A stretch of DNA of 64,000 nt from Cupriavidus necator A5-1 (GCF_000744095.1 NZ_JQLI01000001.1:2108001-2172000), one strand, 5' to 3'; numbered from the stretch's first letter, positions 55,359 through 64,000 are shown. Program-made: numbers and translations. Notes: generated from the sequence alone by a model not told the origin.

Positions 55359-56225
55359 TCAGCCCTCGACCTCAGCCCAGCCCTGCATCGCCTGGCCGCC
55401 CGCATCGTCGCCGGTCCACAGGAGCAGCCGACCCGGCTGCGCGGGATCCACGGTGCCGCCGACGGTAACAGTGTCCTGATCAAACAGCGGCGCCAGCCCC
55501 CGGAAACCAAACCGCCGCACGCGTGTCTGCGGCAGTTCGCGCGCCACCAGGTCCAGCATCAGCATCGCCTGCATCGGGCCATGCACGACCAGGCCCGGGT
55601 AGCCCTCCACGTTGCGCGTGTATTCGCGGTCGTAGTGGATGCGGTGGCCGTTGAACGTCAGTGCCGAATAGCGGAACAGCATTGCGGGATCGGCGCGCAG
55701 CGTACGCTGCCACGTTGGCTCATGCTCCAGCCGCGGGCGCGGAGGCTGCGGCTTGGACGGGTCCGGCATGGCGCGGTAGACGATGTCGTGACGCTCATTG
55801 ACCGCGGTCTTGCCGTTAACGGTCAGTTCATGGTCGACGGCGACAAACCAGAGTTCACCGGTGCGGCCAGTCTTGTACTGCACGTCCTTGATCGTCGAGG
55901 TGCGCGTGACGGTATCGCCGATATGCAGCGGATGGCTGAAGCTCAGCTCGCTGCCGGCCCACATGCGGCGCGGCAGCGGCACCGGCGGGAAGAATCCGCC
56001 GAGCGAGGGATGGCCGTCGCGCCCCAGTTCACGCTGCGGCGCGCGTGGCAGGAAATAGAGCCAGTGCCACAGCGGCGGCAGCGGGCCGGCGGCGACGGCC
56101 TCGGGGTCGAGGTCGAAGGTGGCCGCGAGCCCGATGACCGGTTCCGGCGACAGCGTTTCGGTGCGCGATTCACTGCGGCCGATCCAGCCGCGCAGGCGTT
56201 CGAGTTCGGAGTTGGCGTCGGTCAT
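55359..56225 (-). CDS. MaoC/FAS1-dehydratase-type acyl-CoA hydratase (mesaconyl/itaconyl-CoA hydratase-like)
   Basis: 288 residues from MTDANSELERLRGWIG. Two hotdog domains follow: the N-terminal one includes PLPRRMWAGSELSFSHPLHI, and the C-terminal one has the hydratase motif region FNGHRIHYDREYTRNVEGYP with GLVVHGPMQAML. The family hydrates mesaconyl-C4-CoA, itaconyl-CoA or similar enoyl-CoA. It is the third gene of a leftward set with an acyl-CoA dehydrogenase and an MmgE/PrpD protein. The exact substrate is inferred at best. Confidence 0.88.
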   Translation of the reverse strand: MTDANSELERLRGWIGRSESRTETLSPEPVIGLAATFDLDPEAVAAGPLPPLWHWLYFLPRAPQRELGRDGHPSLGGFFPPVPLPRRMWAGSELSFSHPLHIGDTVTRTSTIKDVQYKTGRTGELWFVAVDHELTVNGKTAVNERHDIVYRAMPDPSKPQPPRPRLEHEPTWQRTLRADPAMLFRYSALTFNGHRIHYDREYTRNVEGYPGLVVHGPMQAMLMLDLVARELPQTRVRRFGFRGLAPLFDQDTVTVGGTVDPAQPGRLLLWTGDDAGGQAMQGWAEVEG

Positions 56226-56303
56226 GGCATCGAGCCTTGCAGAACGTGATGGTTGTCGGATGGCAAACACAGGTAAGTGACTGCGGTGGACATCGGTTGG
56301 TCC

Positions 56304-57686
56304 TCAGCGTGCGGCGGGCAGCCAGTCATTGACGTTGGGCGCCTGCTCCAGCGCCCACACGCGGCGGATGATCTCGCGCATTTCCGCCTCGCTGGCGCCG
56401 TGGCGGAAGGCGCCGAGCTGCAGCGCCTTGGCTTCCAGTTCCGGACGCGACAGCGTGTTGTCGGGATCGCCCTTGGGCACGTCGACGCGCGCGGCCAGCG
56501 TGCGGCCGTCGGTGGTCTTCACGGTCACGCGGCCGATCCACTGGCGCGGGTAGGCGGCGTTGATCTCGTCGTCGAGTTCCATCTCGACCTTGCCGCGGAA
56601 GGCGCTCACCCTGGAGTCCTGCAGCGCATGCTGCTCGAACTCGCCCAGGCCGGCATGGCCGTGTACGGCCACCAGCCCCAGCACCGTACCCATCGAAAAC
56701 TTGGCCTGGTGGATGGTGGTCGGGTTGACCACGGGCCCGAGCACGTCGATGGCGCCCTGGTGCACGTGCGTGGTGACGCTGGCGACCTGGTCGGCGCCGA
56801 GGCCCTCGCGCTGCATCAGCGCCTTGAGCGCATCGGCCGCGGGGTGCGTATGGCGGCACGAGGCGAAGAACTTGAACGAGGTCTCGGCGGTGGCCCAGCG
56901 CGTGCCCAGCCTGTCGGTCAGGCAGACAGGGTTGGCATCACTCGACATGCCGGCAGCCATGCCCTGCGCGCCTTCCAGGATCTGCTTCGCGCCGGTGAAG
57001 CCCGCGCGCGCCAGCCAGGCCGATTGCAGGCCATCTGCGGCGGCCTTGGCGGTGTGCAGCTGCTTGGAGTCGGCGGCGTCGCGCAGGAATTCCCAAAGGC
57101 CCGCGGCCTGCGTGCCGGCCGAGCCCAGCGCCTGGTTGATGCCTTCGGCGTCCAGGCCGTAGAGCTTGGCGACGGCGGCGGCGGCGGCCAGCGTGCCGAC
57201 GGTGCCGGTGGTGTGGAACACGCGGTAGTGCGAGCGGCCCATGAACTCGCCGATGCGGATGCCTGCCTCGTAGCCGGCGATCGAGGCCAGCAGCACTTCG
57301 GCACCGGTCTTGCCTTCGGCCTGCGCCGCGGCCACCACGGCGGGGAACACCACCGCGGCTGGATGCAGCACCGAGCCGTTATGCACGTCATCCTGCTCGA
57401 CCACATGCGAGGAGGCGCCGTTGATCAACGCGGCGAAGTAGGGCGAGGTGCGGCGGCGGTCGACCAGCACTTCAGCCTCGCCCTGGGCCGGGCCCATGGC
57501 CGCGGCGAATTCCTGCAGTTTGCGTACCGCCGGCGCATCCTTCCCGGCGATGGCCGAGGCGATCCAGTCGAGGAACAGATCCTTGGTGCGCTCGATCACG
57601 GGCGCGGGCACGTCATCCAGCTTGAGGTCGGCGAGGAAGTCGCACAGCTGGCGGGTGGGGTAGGTGGTGTCTGCGGGTTGGCTCAT
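56304..57686 (-). CDS. MmgE/PrpD family dehydratase/decarboxylase-like protein
   Basis: 460 residues. Family markers: LFLDWIASAIAGKDAPAVRK, INGASSHVVEQDDVHNGSVL, HPAAVVFPAVVAAAQAEGK, FKFFASCRHTHPAADALKAL and QAKFSMGTVLGLVAVHGHAG. The family includes 2-methylcitrate dehydratase (PrpD), cis-aconitate decarboxylase and other cofactor-free enzymes, so the name does not fix the reaction. No prpB or prpC lies nearby, which argues against a methylcitrate role. It starts 152 bases after the dehydrogenase stop and ends 78 bases before the hydratase. Confidence 0.9.
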   Translation of the reverse strand: MSQPADTTYPTRQLCDFLADLKLDDVPAPVIERTKDLFLDWIASAIAGKDAPAVRKLQEFAAAMGPAQGEAEVLVDRRRTSPYFAALINGASSHVVEQDDVHNGSVLHPAAVVFPAVVAAAQAEGKTGAEVLLASIAGYEAGIRIGEFMGRSHYRVFHTTGTVGTLAAAAAVAKLYGLDAEGINQALGSAGTQAAGLWEFLRDAADSKQLHTAKAAADGLQSAWLARAGFTGAKQILEGAQGMAAGMSSDANPVCLTDRLGTRWATAETSFKFFASCRHTHPAADALKALMQREGLGADQVASVTTHVHQGAIDVLGPVVNPTTIHQAKFSMGTVLGLVAVHGHAGLGEFEQHALQDSRVSAFRGKVEMELDDEINAAYPRQWIGRVTVKTTDGRTLAARVDVPKGDPDNTLSRPELEAKALQLGAFRHGASEAEMREIIRRVWALEQAPNVNDWLPAAR

Positions 57687-57838
57687 GCCGGCTCCGGAGA
57701 TGGATGTGTACTTGCGGAAAGGGAAAAGCGCCCGGTTGCCCGGGCGCCGGTATGCGCCACCGCGTGCTCGAGCGAGACCACGCGGATGCCGTCGAGCGGC
57801 CCGATGCTCTTGGGCGAATTGACAGACATGCGTGGCCG

Positions 57839-59008
57839 TCAGAACGAACGCGGCAGTTCGAGCACGTGCTCGGCCACGAAGGACAGGATCAGGTTGGTCG
57901 AGATCGGTGCCACCTGGTACAGGCGGGTTTCGCGGAACTTGCGCTCGATGTCGTACTCGGCGGCAAAGCCGAAGCCGCCGTGGGTCTGCAGGCACACGTT
58001 GGCCGCTTCCCACGAGGCGTCGGCGGCCAGCAGCTTGGAGATATTGGCTTCCTTGCCGCAGGGCTTGCCCGCGTCGAACAGCTGCGCGGCCTTGTAGCGC
58101 ATCAGGCTGGCGGCTTCCACATTGACGTACGAGCGCGCGATCGGGAACTGCACGCCCTGGTTCTGGCCGATCGGGCGGTCGAACACGATGCGGTCGCGCG
58201 CATAGTTGCTGGCGCGCTCGACGAACCAGTAGCCGTCGCCGATGCACTCGGCGGCGATCAGGATGCGCTCGGCGTTGAGGCCGTCGAGGATGTACTTCAG
58301 GCCCTTGCCTTCCTCGCCGATCAGGTTCTCGGCCGGGATCTCGAGGTTGTCGAAGAACAGCTCGTTGGTCTCGTGGTTGACCATGTTGCGGATCGGCTTG
58401 ACCGTCAGGCCCTTGCCGATGGCATCGCGCAGGTCGACCACGAACACTGACAGTCCTTCGGACTTGCGCTTGACCTGGTCCAGCGGCGTGGTGCGCGCCA
58501 GCAGCAGCATCAGGTCCGAGTGCTGCACGCGCGAAATCCATACCTTCTGGCCATTGACGATGTACTTGTCGCCCTGGCGCACCGCGGTGGTCTTGAGCTT
58601 GGTGGTGTCGGTGCCGGTGGTGGGCTCGGTCACGGCCATCGACTGCATGCGCAGCTCGCCCGAGGCAATGCCCGGCAGCCAGCGCTGCTTCTGCTCGTCG
58701 GAGCCGTGGCGCAGCAGGCAGCCCATCACGTACATCTGGCCGTGGCAGGCGCCGGAATTGCCGCCGCTGCGGTTGATTTCCTCCATGATGACCGAGGCAG
58801 CGGTCAGCGACAGGCCCGAGCCGCCATAGGATTCCGGGATCAGCGCGGACAGCCAGCCGGCCTGGGTCAGGGCCTGGACGAACTTCTCCGGGAAGGCGTT
58901 CTGCTCTTCCACGCGCTGCCAGTAGGCCGAGTCGAAGCCGGCGCAGAGGTCGCGGACCGCTTCGCGGATTTCGGGGTAGAGCTGGTCTGGATCCTGTTGT
59001 GCAAGCAT
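57839..59008 (-). CDS. Acyl-CoA dehydrogenase
   Basis: 389 residues from MLAQQDPDQLYPEIRE. An in-frame ATG at 59041 has a better ribosome site (GGGA) and would add 11 residues. FAD motif AVTEPTTGTDTTKLKTTAVR, KYIVNGQKVWISRVQHSDLM and C-terminal THGGFGFAAEYDIERKFRET are clear. At the usual C-terminal catalytic site the sequence is YQVAPIS (no Glu), so the base is probably in helix G (LNAERILIAAECIG). It is the first gene of the set with MmgE/PrpD and the hydratase. Substrate unknown. Confidence 0.92.
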   Translation of the reverse strand: MLAQQDPDQLYPEIREAVRDLCAGFDSAYWQRVEEQNAFPEKFVQALTQAGWLSALIPESYGGSGLSLTAASVIMEEINRSGGNSGACHGQMYVMGCLLRHGSDEQKQRWLPGIASGELRMQSMAVTEPTTGTDTTKLKTTAVRQGDKYIVNGQKVWISRVQHSDLMLLLARTTPLDQVKRKSEGLSVFVVDLRDAIGKGLTVKPIRNMVNHETNELFFDNLEIPAENLIGEEGKGLKYILDGLNAERILIAAECIGDGYWFVERASNYARDRIVFDRPIGQNQGVQFPIARSYVNVEAASLMRYKAAQLFDAGKPCGKEANISKLLAADASWEAANVCLQTHGGFGFAAEYDIERKFRETRLYQVAPISTNLILSFVAEHVLELPRSF

Positions 59009-59214
59009 GGGATGGCCCGGTTCGATTTGAATGGGGGCCATTATTCCCGAGCCCCCAGCGCGCCGAAATTCGGATTTGCGAAAGAGCGGCTTAGGGGGGC
59101 CGGAAGCGGGGTGCAGGAAGCGCGACGCCCGGGAGGGCCGGGCGTCGCGGTGCGGTGCGTCCTGCGGGGCGCCGCGCGGTGGGGGGCCGTCGGGCCGCAG
59201 CCTGGCCCCGTGAA

Positions 59215-59289
59215 TCAGTGTACGAACAGCCAAATCAGAATCAGTACGAAGGCTGGGACACCAAGTAGCCAGGCGAGGATGTAGGGCAT
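59215..59289 (-). CDS. 24-residue hydrophobic membrane peptide
   Basis: The product is essentially one membrane helix, MPYILAWLLGVPAFVLILIW ending FVH. AGGAG lies seven bases before the ATG, and nearby bases give no longer start. Such single-helix peptides are found in Proteobacteria, but this gene is too short for homology to prove. Opposite-strand translation gives nothing. It stands alone between the dehydrogenase and an MgtC-like gene. Confidence 0.6.
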   Translation of the reverse strand: MPYILAWLLGVPAFVLILIWLFVH

Positions 59290-59497
59290 GGTGTGGCTCC
59301 TGTCGAAGTCAGTGATTCCAATATAGGAACCGGGGCGTAGCAGGACTGTCGGGGAGCTTCCGCTTGCCATGTAGGACGCCGCCGCACGCGCAGGGCGGGG
59401 CGCTTGCGGCGATGTGGCGCCGGCGCCCCCGCGGTGCCGCGGCCACATGTCCCGTGCTACGCTCAGGTCTGTGCTACAGCACGCCGGAGGCGTAGCG

Positions 59498-59965
59498 ATG
59501 GAGGGATTCTGGTCCGAAGTCTACAGCGCGCTGCGCGCCGAATTTGCCGACGTGCCCGACGCCGGCGAGGCGACCCGCATCCTGGTGCGCCTGTGCATGG
59601 CGGTGATGCTGGGCGGCCTGATCGGCTATGAGCGCGAGGCCGCCGGCAAGGCCGCCGGGCTGCGCACCCATATGCTGGTGGCGCTGGGTTCCGCTCTGTT
59701 CGTGCTGGTGCCGCTGCAGGCCGGGGTGCCGCTGGCAGACATGAGCCGCGTGCTGCAGGGCCTGATCGCGGGCATCGGCTTCCTGGGCGCCGGCGCGATC
59801 CTGAAGCAGAGCGACGAGGCCCATATCAAGGGCCTGACCACGGCCGCCAGCATCTGGATGGTCGCCGCCATCGGCGTCGCCGCCGGCCTGGGGCGCGAAA
59901 CCACCGCCGTGATCGCGACCGTCTTCACGCTGATCATCCTGCAGATCCTGTGGCGCTGGAAATAG
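59498..59965 (+). CDS. MgtC/SapB-family membrane protein
   Basis: 155 residues, start preceded by GGAGG. About four to five membrane helices: ILVRLCMAVMLGGLIGYERE, AAGLRTHMLVALGSALFVLV, LIAGIGFLGAGAILKQ and TTAASIWMVAAIGVAAGLGR, all typical of the MgtC/SapB family. Members help survival at low magnesium or at acid pH. The long C-terminal cytoplasmic domain of virulence MgtC is absent, so this is the short housekeeping form (YhiD/SapB-like). Confidence 0.92.
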   Translation: MEGFWSEVYSALRAEFADVPDAGEATRILVRLCMAVMLGGLIGYEREAAGKAAGLRTHMLVALGSALFVLVPLQAGVPLADMSRVLQGLIAGIGFLGAGAILKQSDEAHIKGLTTAASIWMVAAIGVAAGLGRETTAVIATVFTLIILQILWRWK

Positions 59966-60155
59966 GGCCGGCGCGCTGACCGGCCCGGCGCTCGAGTGCA
60001 CCGGCAGTCCCGCGGCCCCCAGGCCCTCGCCCCATCCTTCGCCAATCTCCTCCCTAATGCGCGCCAGCGCACGCAGCCGGCGCGCCGCCCGGCCTATGCT
60101 TTGGCACAGGCAGCGCCGCGATGGACGGGCGCGCCGCAGGCAGGGGGAAGTTGGC

Positions 60156-60665
60156 ATGAAAGCATCAATCCGTGACGACGCGGCGCTGGCCGTTTTCGTG
60201 GGAGCACGCTACCCGTACTACAAGGCGAGCTGGGCCCTGGCCGGGGCTCGCGGCGGCGTGTCGTGGAACTGGGCGGCGTGTTTGCTGGGGCCGTTCTGGA
60301 TGGCCTACCGGCGCATGTACTGGCAGGTGGGCGTGTATGCGCTGATCGTCTGTGCCGAGCCGGTGCTGCACGCGCTGTTCCGGCTGGACATGCCGCTGGC
60401 ACTGTCCCGGCCCATGCTGTATGCGCTGTCGCTGCTGCTGGGCATGTATGGCAACGAACTGTACCGCTGGCATGCCGAGGCCACCATCCGGCGCCTGCGC
60501 GAATACCACTGGTCGCCGGAGCTGGTCAATTATTCGCTGGCGCGCTACGGGCGCACCAGCTGGCCGGGCGTGTTCGCCATGGGCCTGCTGCTGGCGGTGA
60601 TGGTGGTGTCGCTGCGCCCGCTTGCAGGGCTGGTGGCGCATTCCGCAGGCCTGGCCGCAGGCTGA
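60156..60665 (+). CDS. DUF2628-type membrane protein
   Basis: 169 residues, start preceded by AGGGGGAAG. The pattern VFVGARYPYYKASWALAGAR, then SWNWAACLLGPFWMAYRRMY and two to three membrane helices, matches the DUF2628 form (cytoplasmic lead followed by W-N-A/G-F-L-G-P-x-W-x-x-Y-R-x-M). Function unknown. It follows the MgtC-like gene on the same strand but 190 bases away. Confidence 0.85.
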   Translation: MKASIRDDAALAVFVGARYPYYKASWALAGARGGVSWNWAACLLGPFWMAYRRMYWQVGVYALIVCAEPVLHALFRLDMPLALSRPMLYALSLLLGMYGNELYRWHAEATIRRLREYHWSPELVNYSLARYGRTSWPGVFAMGLLLAVMVVSLRPLAGLVAHSAGLAAG

Positions 60666-60711
60666 CGCGCTGATAGGCTGAGTCGCTGAAGGAGGGCGGC
60701 GCAGGCGGGCC

Positions 60712-61614
60712 TTATACCGGCGCGCGAGCCGCGTCCACCAGATACTGGATCAGGGTCTCGGCAAACTGGGGCAACTCGCGCCCCGGGCGGCGGCACAGGC
60801 GCAGCTCGCGCTTGGCCCATTCGTCTTCCAGCTGGATAAAGCGCAGCACCTTGCGGCTGGCGTAGCGGCGCGCGCAGCTGTTGGGCACGATGGCGATGCC
60901 CGCGCCGGCCTCCACCATGCGGCACACCGCGTCGAAGCTGCCCACCTGGATGCGCAGGCTGATGCGCTTGCCCATGCCGCTGGCGATGCGGTCCAGGAAC
61001 GACTGGATCGCGCTGAACTGGTTCAGGCCGACGAAGCGGCAGGTATCGAGCAGGTCGGCAAAATGCAGCCGCTTGAAGGTCGGCAGCGGATGGTTGACCG
61101 GCGCGATCACGATCAGCTCGTCGCTGCACAGGTGCATCACGTCCAGGTCCTGGGTGGCGACTTCACCCGCGACGATGCCCAGGTCGGCCGCGCCCGCGCT
61201 GATCGCCGAGACGATTTCCTGCGACAGGTGCTCCTCCAGCTCGATATCGACATCCGGGTTTTCCGTCAGGAAGCGCGACACGCCGGCGGCCAGGAAGGAG
61301 TTGGTGGCGGTGGTGTTGGCCAGCAACCGCACCCGGCCCTTGACGCCCTTGGCGTACGGACGCAGGTCGGCATGCAGGCACTCCAGCTCGCGGAAGACCT
61401 CACGCGCGTGGCGCAGCAGCGCATCCCCGGCCGGCGTCAGGCGCACGCCCTTGACCTGGCGGATCAGCAATTGTGTCTGGAACGCCTCTTCCAGCTGCTT
61501 GATCCGGGTGCTGGCCGCGGGCAGGGACAAGAAGCTGCGCTCGGCCGCACGGGTCAGGTTCTCCGTCTCGCCGACGTTCAGAAAGAGGCGGAGGTCTGTC
61601 AGGTCGTAATGCAT
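60712..61614 (-). CDS. LysR-family transcriptional regulator
   Basis: 300 residues from MHYDLTDLRLFLNVGE. The winged helix reads ENLTRAAERSFLSLPAASTR, IKQLEEAFQTQLLIRQVKGV and RLTPAGDALL, and the periplasmic-binding-fold effector domain follows. It is divergent from the SDR and CoA-transferase genes (gap of 189 bases), a classic layout in which the LysR protein controls its neighbours in response to a pathway intermediate. Confidence 0.93.
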   Translation of the reverse strand: MHYDLTDLRLFLNVGETENLTRAAERSFLSLPAASTRIKQLEEAFQTQLLIRQVKGVRLTPAGDALLRHAREVFRELECLHADLRPYAKGVKGRVRLLANTTATNSFLAAGVSRFLTENPDVDIELEEHLSQEIVSAISAGAADLGIVAGEVATQDLDVMHLCSDELIVIAPVNHPLPTFKRLHFADLLDTCRFVGLNQFSAIQSFLDRIASGMGKRISLRIQVGSFDAVCRMVEAGAGIAIVPNSCARRYASRKVLRFIQLEDEWAKRELRLCRRPGRELPQFAETLIQYLVDAARAPV

Positions 61615-61646
61615 GGGCTTCCGTAGGGCCAAAGGCCACTTTTGTG

Positions 61647-61656
61647 ATTCGTGAAT
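61647..61656. promoter_or_regulatory. Candidate LysR-type site between divergent genes
   Basis: ATTC-GT-GAAT is a short perfect dyad within the 189-base gap, 33 bases from the LysR start. It fits the T-N-A type of LysR half-site but is short, so the call is tentative. TTGACA at 61698-61703 could be the -35 for the SDR gene, without a good -10. Confidence 0.35.
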
Positions 61657-61803
61657 TCCAATGTCGCGGCCGCCAATTTATCGTATCCGGCGGGGCATTG
61701 ACATCCGGACTGACCGCATTGGCACGCCATGTGCGCGCGGCGAAGGGGTGTTTGCCGGGTTTGCGGTCGGTGACCGCACAAAAAGTATTCAGAGGAGCAA
61801 GCA

Positions 61804-62718
61804 ATGAGCGGTTTGATGGCAGGCAAGGTCGCGCTGGTAACGGGCGCAGGTGGTGGGATCGGGCGCGGCATCGCGCTCGCAATGGCCGCCGCCGGCGCCA
61901 GGGTCGTGGTCAACGACCTGGGCGTGTCGATGACCGGTGAAGGCGGCGACGCCGGCCCCGCGCAGCGCGTGGTCGATGAAATCCGTGCAGCAGGTGGCGA
62001 GGCCGTGGCCAACACGGACAGCGTGTCGACCTGGAACGGCGCCAATGCCATCGTGCAATGCGCGCTGGACAACTTTGGCCGCATCGACGCCGTGGTCAAC
62101 AACGCCGGCAACCTGCGCGATCGCATGTTCTTCAAGATGAACGAGGAAGAATGGCGCTCGGTGATCGACGTGCACCTGCACGGCACCTTCTTCGTCAGCC
62201 GCGCCGCGGCCAACTACTTCAAGGACCAGGAGAGCGGCGCCTATGTGCACATGACCTCGACCTCGGGCCTGATCGGCAACCTGGGCCAGGCCAATTACTC
62301 GGCCGCCAAGCTGGGCATCGCCGCGCTGTCCAAGTCGATCGCGCTGGACATGCAGCGCTTCAACGTGCGCTCGAACTGCATCGCGCCGTTCGCGTGGAGC
62401 CGCATGACCAGTTCGATCCCGGCCGAGACCCCGGAAGAGAAGGCACGCGTGGCCAAGCTGCAGAAGATGGAAGCGGGCAAGATCGCGCCGGTGGCGGTGT
62501 ACCTTGCCAGCCCGGCCGCGAGCGAAGTGAACGGCCAGATCTTCGCGGTGCGCGCCAACGAGATCATGCTGATGAGCCAGCCGCGCCCGGTGCGCTCGGT
62601 GCATATGAGCGAAGGCTGGACGCCGGAGAGCGTGGGCGAGATCGCCATGCCCGCGATGCGCAACAGCTTCTTCAAGCTGGAGCGTTCGCCCGACGTGATC
62701 GGCTGGGACCCGATCTGA
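61804..62718 (+). CDS. SDR-family (3R)-hydroxyacyl-CoA dehydrogenase-like protein
   Basis: 304 residues, start preceded by GAGGAG. NAD site VTGAGGGIGRGIAL, then the NDLG loop and NNAG motif, and the catalytic S152/S154-Y165-K169 set in MTSTSGLIGNLGQANYSAAK. Length and a C-terminal extension of about 60 residues resemble the dehydrogenase half of peroxisomal multifunctional enzyme 2 (HSD17B4). It probably oxidises a hydroxyacyl-CoA. The next gene, a CoA-transferase, begins one base after its stop. Confidence 0.92.
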   Translation: MSGLMAGKVALVTGAGGGIGRGIALAMAAAGARVVVNDLGVSMTGEGGDAGPAQRVVDEIRAAGGEAVANTDSVSTWNGANAIVQCALDNFGRIDAVVNNAGNLRDRMFFKMNEEEWRSVIDVHLHGTFFVSRAAANYFKDQESGAYVHMTSTSGLIGNLGQANYSAAKLGIAALSKSIALDMQRFNVRSNCIAPFAWSRMTSSIPAETPEEKARVAKLQKMEAGKIAPVAVYLASPAASEVNGQIFAVRANEIMLMSQPRPVRSVHMSEGWTPESVGEIAMPAMRNSFFKLERSPDVIGWDPI

Positions 62719-62719
62719 G

Positions 62720-63979
62720 ATGGCGGGCACGCACGCCACGCCAGAAACCCGTGGCACCCGGGGCGCCCTTGCGGGCGTGCGGGTGCTGGACCTGTCCCGC
62801 ATCCTGGCCGGCCCCTGGTGCGCGCAGAACCTGGCCGACCTGGGCGCCGAGGTCATCAAGGTCGAACGTCCCGGCGCGGGTGACGACACCCGTTCGTGGG
62901 GGCCGCCCTGGCTGCCTGGCGCGGACGGGCAGCCGTCGCGCGATGCCACCTACTTTGCCGGCGCGAACCGCGGCAAGCAGTCGGTGACCCTCGATATCGC
63001 CAGCCCCGAGGGGCAGGCAATCGTGCGCGAGCTGGCCGCGAAGTCGCAGATCGTGCTGGAGAACTACAAGGTCGGCGACCTGAAGCGCTACGGGCTGGAC
63101 TACGACAGCCTCAAGGCGCTCAATCCGTCGATCGTCTACTGCTCGATCACGGGCTACGGCCAGACCGGGCCGAGCGCGCACAAGCCCGGCTATGACTTTA
63201 TCTTCCAGGGCCTGGGGGGCCTAATGAGCGTCACCGGCGAGCGCGACGACCTGCCCGGCGGCGGCCCGCAGAAGGTCGGCGTGGCCGTGGTCGACATGCT
63301 CACCGGCATGTATGCCACGGTGGCCGTGCTGGCCGCGCTGCGCCACGCGGAGCGCACCGGCGAGGGCCAGCATATCGACATGGCGCTGCTGGATGCGGTG
63401 GTCGCGGTCGGCGCCACGCCGATCATCGCCCAGCGCGTGACCGGCCAGGCCATGCCGCGCTACGGCAACGCGCACGCCAACATGGTGCCCTACCATGTGT
63501 TCGCCACCGCCGACGGCTACATGATCGTGGCGGCCGGCAACGACGGACAGTGGCAGGCCTGTTGCCGCGGCATCGAGCGTCCCGACCTGGCCGCCGACGA
63601 GCGCTTCGCCACCGGGCCCGGCCGCATCGTCCATCGCGAAACGCTGGTGCCGATGCTGGAGGCCCATATGCGCACGCGGCCGACGGCGCACTGGGTGCAG
63701 GCGCTGGAAGCGCAGGGCATTCCGTGCGGGCCGATCAACGACTACGGCCAGGTGCTGGAAGACCCGCAGGTGCGGCATCGCGAACTGCAGGTCGACCTGG
63801 TGCGCGAGGACGGCAGCCTTTGCCCAACGGTCAAGAGCCCGCTGCGCCTGTCGGCGACGCCGGTGCAGTATGACGCGCCGCCGCCCCGGCTGGGCGAGCA
63901 TACCGAGCAGGTGCTGCAAGCCGTGCTGGGCCTGTCGGCCGAGCGGATCGCGAAGCTGCGGGAGCAGCGCGTGATCTGA
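62720..63979 (+). CDS. CaiB/BaiF (class III) CoA-transferase
   Basis: 419 residues. Opening VRVLDLSRILAGPWCAQNLA and VIKVERPGAGDDTRSWG bind CoA, and IVYCSITGYGQTGP with GYDFIFQGLGGLMSVTG leads to the catalytic aspartate D192 (VAVVDMLTG). The transferase moves CoA between a carboxylate and an acyl-CoA such as succinyl-CoA. It is translationally coupled to the SDR gene (one-base gap). The ATG has no separate ribosome site. The last 21 bases of the window show nothing. Confidence 0.94.
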   Translation: MAGTHATPETRGTRGALAGVRVLDLSRILAGPWCAQNLADLGAEVIKVERPGAGDDTRSWGPPWLPGADGQPSRDATYFAGANRGKQSVTLDIASPEGQAIVRELAAKSQIVLENYKVGDLKRYGLDYDSLKALNPSIVYCSITGYGQTGPSAHKPGYDFIFQGLGGLMSVTGERDDLPGGGPQKVGVAVVDMLTGMYATVAVLAALRHAERTGEGQHIDMALLDAVVAVGATPIIAQRVTGQAMPRYGNAHANMVPYHVFATADGYMIVAAGNDGQWQACCRGIERPDLAADERFATGPGRIVHRETLVPMLEAHMRTRPTAHWVQALEAQGIPCGPINDYGQVLEDPQVRHRELQVDLVREDGSLCPTVKSPLRLSATPVQYDAPPPRLGEHTEQVLQAVLGLSAERIAKLREQRVI

Positions 63980-64000
63980 CGGGTGGGGCGGTGCGGAAGC

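Noticed and set aside
56277..58097. A 606-codon rightward frame over the MmgE/PrpD gene
   Set aside because: It is antisense to a clear gene with recognised motifs and has no ribosome site or domain of its own.

Overview
The window is very GC-rich DNA from a betaproteobacterium of the Cupriavidus/Ralstonia type. That call rests on gene style (Bug/TctC receptors, CzcCBA-type efflux, pimeloyl-CoA-type dehydrogenases, fliLMNOPQR next to acnB) and is not a database match. The mix of flagellar, metal-efflux and catabolic genes would suit a secondary chromosome (chromid), which is inference. I see no rRNA, tRNA, CRISPR array, complete insertion sequence or prophage.

Layout. 1-5.3 kb: the end of an MFS carrier, then a two-component system (response regulator plus kinase) leading into a frameshifted catalase-like gene and a cytochrome b561. 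5.4-10.4 kb: the most unusual region. It holds a Bug-type receptor, a fusion of a PhnN-type kinase with an AMP/thymidine-phosphorylase-type enzyme, a MarR regulator and a quinolinate phosphoribosyltransferase. The fusion gene and the transferase each carry an almost identical promoter module with two 13-base operator arms at the same 46-base spacing. They therefore look like one small regulon that makes and uses PRPP. 10.4-16 kb: a serine hydrolase, a chemoreceptor fragment, a hydroxyaspartate-lyase-type PLP enzyme, RtcB and a lipoprotein. 16.2-20.7 kb: fliL-M-N-O-P-Q-R, read leftward and tightly overlapped. 21.2-23.8 kb: acnB with a clear promoter, an upstream palindrome and a strong terminator.

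23.9-31 kb is scarred: a broken fimbrial adhesin, a truncated usher, a beheaded AraC regulator fused to the tail of a dicarboxylate-type permease, and between them intact genes for a glutathione transferase, a sorbosone-dehydrogenase-like lipoprotein and a methyltransferase. 31.3-33.8 kb: LysR, a small membrane protein and an acyl-CoA dehydrogenase. 34.2-40 kb: a complete heavy-metal RND efflux operon (C, B, A subunits), followed by a cysteine/lysine-rich exported protein and a CsbD protein. 41.6-43.6 kb: an orphan membrane kinase of the CqsS/PhcS type and a hotdog thioesterase.

43.9-64 kb is an acyl-CoA catabolic region. It contains a GntR regulator with a ThDP enzyme; a DUF35/thiolase-like pair; an orphan GH8 cellulase; a PimC/PimD-like dehydrogenase pair divergent from an acyl-CoA ligase and a Bug receptor; a leftward set of acyl-CoA dehydrogenase, MmgE/PrpD and a MaoC-type hydratase; three small membrane-protein genes; and a LysR divergent from an SDR and a class III CoA-transferase. 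Palindromic hairpin repeats of a REP-like kind sit after several transcription units.
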